Part shown: in pieces, positions 56,679-64,000 of the stretch
How the letters are laid out: the number at the start of each line of letters is the position of its first letter
Position numbering within the stretch: position 1 is the first letter of the stretch
From: Ephydatia muelleri
Lineage: Eukaryota; Porifera; Demospongiae; Spongillida; Spongillidae
DNA: 64,000 nucleotides
Direction of reading: 5' to 3'
Assembly (NCBI GenBank): GCA_013339895.1
Contig: JABACO010000003.1
Location: 1,215,669 to 1,279,668, forward strand
The notes under the pieces: model-generated
What the model was told of the DNA's origin: nothing
The model's input: only the letters and a program-made list of their open reading frames with translations
Databases searched by the model: none
Translations under genes and position numbers: made by a program

Positions 56679-57656
56679 TTAGGAAAGTCCAGTTTTTGTC
56701 TTGCGACATCCATGACGGATGGGGTCCCTCGTTGTACATCTGTTGTACACCGGGAACCTCCAGCTGGGGAAGATTGGGGAGTATTATTGTATTAATGGCC
56801 CAGAGGCTGGACAATTCTCATGCTCTCTGATTTATAGGAGAGACCCTCTGAGTCCGCCACACTTTCGTTGGGTGTCTGTCCAGGTCTGTCTTCTGTTTGA
56901 CCCTCATCATAGCTGGGAGGAAAAGAGCATGTTAGTTTTTATGTCAGACTCAGCATTGGTTCTGTGGCATTCAGTCAGAGTTAGCATATTTGTGCTTTTT
57001 GTTGTTTTGTACTTGTATCATTTTTATCTACGTTCGTTAGGTCTATCCATGTGGTCACACGCTTGTATTGTTTGTCTGCAGTAAGTATGTATTCGCAAGG
57101 TTCCATATAGGCTTCGGGCAGGTGTATGTGGCGAATTTGTATTTTTTGACAAGCCTTGTTTCTGGCTGTATTTTTGCTGATAAGAACACTGGGGTGTTCT
57201 CGGATTCGTGGCGGAAACCATTGGATCCGTTTTGATCTTATTTGTATGTCAAAGCCATGGAGGTGTGACTGCCATGTGGTGTAGTCTTTGCTGTCTGACA
57301 ACTCAACGCTATTCTTTTTTCGGTAATAGAGGTTTCGGTCATTTTTATACATGTATATAAATTTAGTATGGTGTATGTTTTTATGTGTCTCTATTGTATG
57401 CACACAGCTATTGCTTCAAAGTTAATCTCTGTGGTTCTATTATCATGTATTGAAGGTATATAAAACACAAAACCATTCCCCAAACACATGGGAACTTTTA
57501 TGCCTGTGTTTATTTGTATGTGTGTGTAGTATTGTTGATGGTCTATAATGGCAGCACTTCATATGTAAAGGAGGGCAGCAAATGTTTTGTGTTCTAGAAG
57601 CGTCTTGTGTTGTGTATGTGCGTGTGGGTATGTGTGTGTATGTGTGTGTGTTGTGT

Positions 57657-57688
<32 letters not shown>

Positions 57689-58856
57689 TGTGCATGTGTC
57701 GTCAAGATCAGTGTTCTTATGGAAAGGAGGGGCTACTTTGCTTGGTATGGTTTAGAGTTTTAAGTTCATGCACTTTGAATACATGCTTATCTGTAGCTTG
57801 TGTCTACACATGAATGTTTCTATCCATCTGCATGTACTTGCAATGGAACGTTTAGTGGCTTTATGATTTGCATGCATGTGTCAATTTAGCAATAAATTTC
57901 TTGGTTTCACTTATGTATGTGTATGTTACAACTTTGGGTCATCATTAATGTCACCAATTTCAGATGATGGACTGGATGCAGCGTCAGTGGAGGGACTGAG
58001 CTGGATTGTGACAGGGATTCCTGTTAGAACACTTTTCAAATGAAGTTCTGTGGGTATCATGCCAAAACTTTCAGCAAACTGTAAAGCAGATTCTGTATTT
58101 GCTTTCAGTTGTTTTTGAATTTCCTTCAGATGGCCTGTTGTGTAGATAATTTATTGAGTGGTCTACCTCTGTTTCTCCAGACAACTGTACTATTTGTTGT
58201 AGACACTGTTGTACAATGTGATGTTGTTTGAGCTCGGATTAAGTGTATTAATGCGTCGAACTATTTCCGTAATTTGTTCTTCAAATTGTTTTGCGGAATA
58301 CGTAATTGAATCACGCTAATTATGAGACGCAGCATTGTAGTTTCCTGTTGTTCTGAGCCCCCCCCCCCCCTCCCCCACCTAACCCTAACCACTGCGCAAA
58401 TACTTTGTTATACGGTATACTGTATACTTTTAACTATATAGATTAAGGAGAACGGTTAAGTACCTAAATTCAAATATTTAAAACTCAACGCCTCTGTAAT
58501 TATCAAAATTAAATTTAGCGACTACAACGACTTTTAATTAGCCTGAGGTCAATTTATCTGGTTTAGATTGATTAATTTTCAAGTTACTATTTTAAATACT
58601 GAGTTATTACAGTTTTATGTTTAATGACTTATAAGTCTAATTAGTTTTGTTTATAAAGGGCAATTATACTCATTAGAGAAACCACTGATCATTAAATACC
58701 TTAATTAACTTCAATAGTGAGTTATTAACATTCTTGATTGGGTGAGGGTTATCAAGTTTGATTTGTTGGTTTGAATTCTTAATAACAAAAATGTAATAAT
58801 TGAAAGACATTATAGTTTTGGACTATATTGTCTACTAAAATATTATAATCATAATA
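56679..58856. other. Repeat-rich stretch with one unassigned minus-strand frame
   Basis: A minus-strand open frame of 140 codons (57403-56981) looks coding in composition, but I cannot assign it; it may be an upstream reading frame of the Penelope-like element. A GT microsatellite lies at about 57607-57690 and a C run at about 58359-58371. The rest is AT-rich. Confidence 0.35.
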
Positions 58857-59530
58857 CAGACCTGCACCTTGACCCTAATGAACTGCACATCCAATGGTGG
58901 CTAGGGATAGATACAGCTAGAGGCTCCTCGTGCTCTCTGTGTCCTGGCTTAGCTCTTGACCGCCTTGGCAACCACGCTACTACCTGTAAACGGTGTGGTG
59001 ATGTCGTTACCCACCACAACCATCTGCGTAACGTGATTGTTGAGTTTTGCCATCGTGCCCATCTTGGAGTGAGAGTAGAGTCGGGCAGTGGCATTACACC
59101 CGACTTAAGCCGCACCCGGCCAGCGGATGTACTTGTTCTCAATTGGGAGAGAGGGAAACATGCTGCCCTCGACATCACAGTGACCTCTCCCTTAATCCCT
59201 TCTATCCTAACAGCAGCAAGCTTGTCTGAAGGGGCTGCAGTGGAGGAGGCGGAGGTCAGGAAGCACAGAGCAAATGACCCAAAGTGTTCAGAGCTGGGTT
59301 GGGTGTGTATCCCACTTGCGGTAGAGACTTTTGGAAACTGGGGTAGGGAAGCCCAATCTACTTTCTCTCGCTAGCTTCTCACCTGGCCATCATCACCTCT
59401 TCCCACAAAAGTAAGGTGCTCACAGAGCTATACAGCAGGCTGAACTTCACCCTGGTTCGGGCTGTGGCAAGAGCCTTGCTGGCAAGATGTGCTCCCTCCC
59501 TTGGCCTCAGTTTGAATTTTTCTATGTAAT
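58857..59530 (+). mobile_element. LINE 3' fragment with nuclease-like C-terminal domain, plus strand
   Basis: The most complete fragment of this family in the window: L-H-L-D-P-N-E, W-W-L-G-I-D, C-S-L-C ... G-N-H-A-T-T-C, G-D-V-V-T-H-H-N-H-L-R-N-V, T-R-P-A-D-V-L-V-L-N-W, A-L-D-I-T-V-T-S-P-L, then E-V-R-K-H-R-A-N-D, C-S-E-L-G-W-V-C-I-P and L-N-F-T-L-V-R-A-V-A-R-A-L-L. Only a few frame changes. The upstream reverse transcriptase is absent (5' truncation). The R-P-A-D / D-I-T-V pair looks like a PD-(D/E)xK nuclease core. Confidence 0.7.
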
Positions 59531-60913
59531 GCATTCATGGTGTTTGATTATATTAATACAGATTGTCGCACATTATTAGTTCATGTTCATTTACAGATTT
59601 TACTTAGTATTAAAGTTCCTTAAAATTTTGTTTGCAATTATTTGCCTTATTGTTACAGTGTACAACCTTACAATAAGCTAATTAACTATTAGTAGTATGC
59701 AGTTATAACTATTAAAACCTGTCCTGCTCATTTCTGGACACCCCCCTTGCCATCGTGGATTATATAGACTACGGTACGTTTATGCCCCTAGCCTGCTATG
59801 TGGTTGTAATAGTTTGCCAGGTATCTCCAGTGCAAGTTGAGAGAATAATGTATGACAGACAATTTAAATACTCACAATTAATTTCAACCGCTATACAGAC
59901 ACTTTTGAAAGTGAGTGTTGAATACGTTAATAATAGTTGCATTTTCAGATAATTCTCATTCAAGTCAATGGAAATATGTTTTTTTTTCTCTCAGAACGCT
60001 TTTGATGCAAGGCTATTATCAAAATGTCACAAAATCAGACGTCACCTATATAGAGTGATTCTAGGATTTCACACAAGTTTCGGAGTGTCCCGTTTGCTTG
60101 GAATGAAAAGATCCATCGTTTGTCTATGGAAAGTGCGCGGAGAAATTCGAAATCCGCATTTCATTTGTCCCTCGATTTCTCGATATGTGAAACTGTCAAC
60201 TCCGGCTGAATGATTTGATTGATATCTGCATCTCGCAATTACACATTCGTGAGCAAACAAACTCAGCTGTTATAACCGTGACAGCGGCAAAAAATAATAG
60301 AAAATGAAATGTTTGGTAATTGCTCAACCAGCAGAAAATATTACTGTTCAGGTGCACGCAGTTAATTAAATACATTTACTCTGATTCAGTAGTTTAGTTG
60401 GTTTAAAGTGTCACGAGTCACGCTTAGTGAACGACAGAGATAATGTGTGGAACGTAACGTTATGACAATCACCCGTATCTATGTTATGACGTGGCAGGCG
60501 GAGAGAAAAGATAGAAAAGCAAACCCCTTTTGGAAAAATTTAAGTCCTCCGATCGACGCCTTGTACAGATAACCTCCAAGTCTATAAGTATATCCTTTAC
60601 GTATGACACCGGGAGTGGATATTAGATCAATATCCCTTAACCTGTGGTGGCCTGTGGCACAGGCACTCCAATGAAAACCAGCGTTCAAGTAGGATTATAG
60701 GAATGCACGTGGTCACACTGCATGCATGGGCTGTTAAAGTGACCATTACATGTATATGTGTGCTTTGTCGCACCATCAGTCAGGTCCCCAGACTAGTTCA
60801 AAGGCGTGTTTCAAGGGGGAGGATCAAAATTGGTACGGGCAAAAATCCACCTCCATTTCTGCCCACGCATCGGGCGTTAAACTGTAATGTGATCGCTCTA
60901 TAAGCTTGCAGCA
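59531..60913. other. Upstream region of the receptor gene
   Basis: Nothing recognisable. The GC content rises over the last 200 bp. A 'tctataagctt' word lies only 14 bp before the start codon, too close to act as a normal TATA box. Confidence 0.4.
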
Positions 60914-61957
60914 ATGCACGACTTGGTCGACAACGCCACTTTAATGTGCCCTGGAGCTCTCGTACCCGAAACGATGGATCGTCTGATCACCGCCAACGTC
61001 GTGCTGTCCGCGCTCGGAACTGTCTCCAGTCTCGCGGCCATCGTGCTCATCCTGGTGGCCAGGGCCTGTGGCTCCTTCGTGTACCGACTTCTGCTCTACT
61101 TGGCCGTCACGACACTCTGTCTCGAGGTCTCCATCGGGCTTCAGTCTCTGCCAATAGACTCGGATGCGTATCGTAACGCGAGCAGTGCGGGGGTGTACAG
61201 CGTGAGGAATGGGTGGGGCGGTTTTTGCATCGCCATCGCCTACATCTACCAGACGATGTGGTTCGCGCACGTGACCACCGTGGCCTGGATCTGCGTCTAC
61301 GTGTTCGTACTCTCCATTTTCAAGGTGGCCTTAAACAATCCGCGGCACCACGCTGTTGGAATGTGCTGCGTATTCTTTTTACCTGTATCCATATCGTGGA
61401 TACCGTTCGCGTTTGGTCGCTATGGATTCTCGCCCAAGTCGTACGTGTGTTGGATCATAGACGGTTGCACGGACATGAGCCGCCCGATGACAGGACACTT
61501 GTTGCAGCTGTTTGTATCATCGCTTCCCGCCGCCCTCATCCTCGGCGTGGGTCTGGTCCTGCTGTTAATCGTGACAGCCACGTTTTGCAGGAGGCTCAGG
61601 AAAGACCATCTGGGGCCCCACTACGAGTTGGCGCTGAGAGAGATAGAACCTCTGCTGATTTACCCCATCGTGAGTTGCGTGATAACTGTGGTGGGCTGCT
61701 GTCTGCACGTTTACATGATGCTGGACACTCACGGGCAACCAGCGGTCATTTCGTTGACGTCCAGCGGCTTGTTCCAGGTCCTAACCCTCGTGCTACCCAT
61801 TAGTTTATTCTGTCACCCTAGCTACAAGAAGAGAGCACGTGCCACGCTGAAACTTCTTGAGTCCAAATTGACGTCAACAGGGCCTACCACTGCAAACGAC
61901 GTTGGAGCTACGCTTGAAGAAGATGATGAAAACACTAAACTAATCAGAAAGAAATAA
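60914..61957 (+). CDS. Intronless seven-transmembrane G-protein-coupled receptor-like protein (347 aa)
   Basis: A single open exon with seven hydrophobic segments at about residues 28-50, 56-78, 104-136, 147-168, 195-224, 247-270 and 277-300. The short N-terminus has one N-glycosylation sequon (N-A-T at 7) and a second lies in the first outer loop (N-A-S at 88). Cys105 at the top of helix 3 and Cys179 or Cys185 in the second outer loop can form the usual disulfide. The inner end after helix 7 is K-K-R-A-R-rich, with an acidic tail ending R-K-K. The layout fits the secretin/cAMP-receptor-like or glutamate-like receptors of early animals rather than rhodopsin class (no D-R-Y or N-P-x-x-Y). Ligand unknown. 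It is clearly more GC-rich than all neighbours. A poly(A) signal overlaps the stop codon. Confidence 0.85.
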   Translation: MHDLVDNATLMCPGALVPETMDRLITANVVLSALGTVSSLAAIVLILVARACGSFVYRLLLYLAVTTLCLEVSIGLQSLPIDSDAYRNASSAGVYSVRNGWGGFCIAIAYIYQTMWFAHVTTVAWICVYVFVLSIFKVALNNPRHHAVGMCCVFFLPVSISWIPFAFGRYGFSPKSYVCWIIDGCTDMSRPMTGHLLQLFVSSLPAALILGVGLVLLLIVTATFCRRLRKDHLGPHYELALREIEPLLIYPIVSCVITVVGCCLHVYMMLDTHGQPAVISLTSSGLFQVLTLVLPISLFCHPSYKKRARATLKLLESKLTSTGPTTANDVGATLEEDDENTKLIRKK

Positions 61958-61958
61958 A
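61953..61958 (+). promoter_or_regulatory. Poly(A) signal overlapping the receptor stop codon
   Basis: AATAAA at 61953-61958 contains the TAA stop (61955-61957). If it is used, the 3' UTR would be only about 15-30 nt. I noticed no other AATAAA in the next 150 bp. Confidence 0.5.
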
Positions 61959-63039
61959 GTTATGCACATGCAGTAAATGTGTTGCATGTGGCTTTCGCGT
62001 GGTGTGGGACCACTATAATGGTCTATATAGTGCATGGCTGCGTTTTGTCCGTGATAAATTTAATCCTTTTTTTTTATTGTATCTTGCTCTGGTAAGTGAA
62101 TTTTTATTTGTATTGTAGCTTGCTCTGGTAAGTGATCCGTGCATGCTGAACTTCATTACGGAGAAGACTTGAGACTTCAGATCGAGTCTAATTGCTGTAC
62201 CATGGCGTGCAGTACCGATAATAGCTTGTGATGGAACAAGAGTTGAAGAAACAGCTGAATGAGATATCCATTAATAATTTAATGGCTCCTCCTGCCTAAA
62301 ACTTACACACACTGCATGAATACAATATCGTCTCTACATACCTAAAACGCTTTTCCCACTCCTAATGTTTGCATGGTTCTATTCTATGCCATGCCATTTT
62401 CCTCGCAAGGGCTCCCCAGTCTGCTCTCTTCCCTCTCCCCATGTAGCTTGTCACACATGCAATTATTATTAGGTAACTGGTTATTGCAATATTAGATATA
62501 TTTGTGGTATAGTGCAAATCAGTTTTTATAACGTTTTGGCCCCTTCGAAAATAATCCGATAACCGGTCCGGTAATATTAATTAATCACGAAAACCTTATG
62601 TGCAGATAAACCTAAAACTGAATAACAGAAACGTGTACCTGTGAATAATTGTAGCCATAAGTATACAGGTGTCCCAGAAGGCTCGTCAGGTTCTTCGTAC
62701 AGTCCTTCACTTTGGAAAACACCATCCCCTCATAACGGGGACAATAGCTTATGCATGCAACGCACACACATCGCATATATACACATACATGTATATGTGT
62801 GTCTGTGTGTATATGTGCGTACGTGGGCGCAACAAAGTGACACAGCTCTTGGGGGTATGCATGTGTGTCACCTAGCTTTCCTACATATCACAGCAATGTA
62901 CTATACACTAAAATTCATGTTATGTCAAGGAGCAAATAGGTTGAATTTGAATCCGAAAAGCAATGTGACAATATATGGTGTAGAACTTTATATCTTTTAA
63001 TTTAATTATGTGTGTTCAATCCCTGACCTCAATTATCCC
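61959..63039. other. Intergenic stretch, nothing recognised
   Basis: A tandem pair of 'tttttattgtatcttgctctggtaagtga' units lies at about 62070-62130. No gene is supported. Confidence 0.45.
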
Positions 63040-63265
63040 CTCACACACATGCACACACACACACACACACTCACACACACACACACTCACTCACTCACTC
63101 ACTCACTCACTCACTCACTCACTCACTCACTCACTCACTCACTCACTCACTCACTCACTCACTCACTCACTCACTCACTCACTCACTCACTCACTCACTC
63201 ACTCACTCACTCACTCACTCACTCACTCACTCACTCACTCACTCACTCACTCACTCACTCACTCT
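63040..63265. repeat. (CA)n followed by an (ACTC)n microsatellite, about 45 units
   Basis: A short CA tract leads into about 180 bp of perfect ACTC tetranucleotide repeat (63084-63263). Confidence 0.98.
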
Positions 63266-63412
63266 CACACGTGGATTCACTCAGTCGCTCACTCCATAGA
63301 TCACTCACTTGACAGAATAAAGAAGAGATCAGCATGCAAGGGATGGCAGCTACATGGATTTTAAAGCACAAGTGATTTATAAAGAATGCTATGAAGGTCA
63401 GCTACTGCTTAA

Positions 63413-64000
63413 GTGAGTATGGTGAGTAGACCACTGGAGCGTATAGCAATGGACATCCTGGGCCCTCTTCCTGAGACACCACGAGGAAGTACGTACATTC
63501 TGGTAGTAAGAGCATTTGTAAATGAGTTGTTTGTCAATTTGGTGTGCCTGTGTCCCTTCATACTGATCAGGGGAAGAACTTTGAGGCAGCCCGAATTAAA
63601 GAAATCTGCCAGCTACTGGGCATGAATAAGACTCGGACAAATCATTATCTTCCCCAGTCAGATGGTCTTGTGGAGAGGTTTAACAGGACAGTGCTGGACA
63701 TATTGAGTATGGCTGTTCAGCAGGATGAACATGGATGGGACCTACTCTTGCCACGTGTAATGCTGACCTACAGGACCAGTGTTCAGGAAACTACAGGCAC
63801 TACTCCATTCAGTCTGATGTTTGGATGTGAGCCACGTCTCCCTGAAGACATTATGTTTAGTAGTCCGGCTGAAGAGTATACATAACCTGAGTGTTAGAGC
63901 CATATCTTGGTAAAAAGAGTAAAGAGAGGATATCAGCTGCAGAAAAGAAACAGAGACACCAGAAGGATATGTTCGACAGGAAGGTAAAGGGTCAGCCATA
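63413..64000 (+). mobile_element. Fossil LTR retrotransposon, Ty3/gypsy-like integrase part
   Basis: The stretch shows the integrase catalytic core (M-D-I-L-G-P-L-P, H-T-D-Q-G-K-N-F, Q-S-D-G-L-V-E-R-F-N-R-T) and then post-core sequence with F-D-R-K-V-K-G-Q near the window end. The element is broken, with about two to three breaks in the visible part, and continues beyond the right edge. The fairly well preserved motifs suggest moderate age. No LTR is visible in the window. Confidence 0.85.

Noticed and set aside
61213-61803. 196-codon open frame inside the receptor gene
   Set aside because: An Arg/His-rich shadow of the GC-rich receptor frame.
63008-63364. Thr/His/Ser-repeat open frames
   Set aside because: Artefact of the ACTC tetranucleotide repeat.

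Overview
The window is AT-rich animal nuclear DNA: short GT-AG introns, AATAAA poly(A) signals, CA and ACTC microsatellites, and decayed LINE, Penelope-like, hAT and LTR elements. The metazoan origin is clear. A sponge or another early-branching marine invertebrate is plausible from the style of the single receptor gene and of the repeats, but this is a weak inference.

Region 1 (about 0.3-31 kb) is an all-plus-strand tandem array of small cysteine-rich genes that I do not recognise as a named family. I can reconstruct 13 intact members. Each has a mini-exon of 3-9 codons, a phase-0 GT-AG intron (52-80 bp in 12 of them), and one main exon that opens exactly on the first cysteine codon of a zinc-knuckle-like fold. 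Five subfamilies encode 101-146 aa proteins with two cysteine modules (I: 0.3, 3.5, 8.2 kb; II: 5.3, 11.8 kb; III: 13.6, 21.2 kb; IV: 16.4, 24.3 kb; V: 22.3 kb). A sixth (25.9-30.7 kb) encodes 37-42 aa proteins with one module. Three members end in a CaaX-like prenylation box and none has a signal peptide, so an intracellular, partly membrane-tethered zinc-binding family is the best guess. Intact genes alternate with at least a dozen decayed copies, a 2.4-kb segmental duplication, a large palindrome and repeated promoter modules, which is the pattern of an actively duplicating and decaying cluster.

Region 2 (about 31-60 kb) is mostly repeats. It holds 3' pieces of two LINE families, a 153-bp satellite between direct repeats, exons of a SWIM-type protein, a decayed hAT transposase, a 17-bp pyrimidine minisatellite, a scrambled intron-containing transposase, and a Penelope-like element with a second copy of its 3' end 3.5 kb away.

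Region 3 (60.9-62 kb) carries one intact, intronless, GC-rich seven-transmembrane receptor gene whose stop codon overlaps a poly(A) signal. The window ends in an (ACTC)n array and the integrase part of a broken LTR retrotransposon that continues past the edge.
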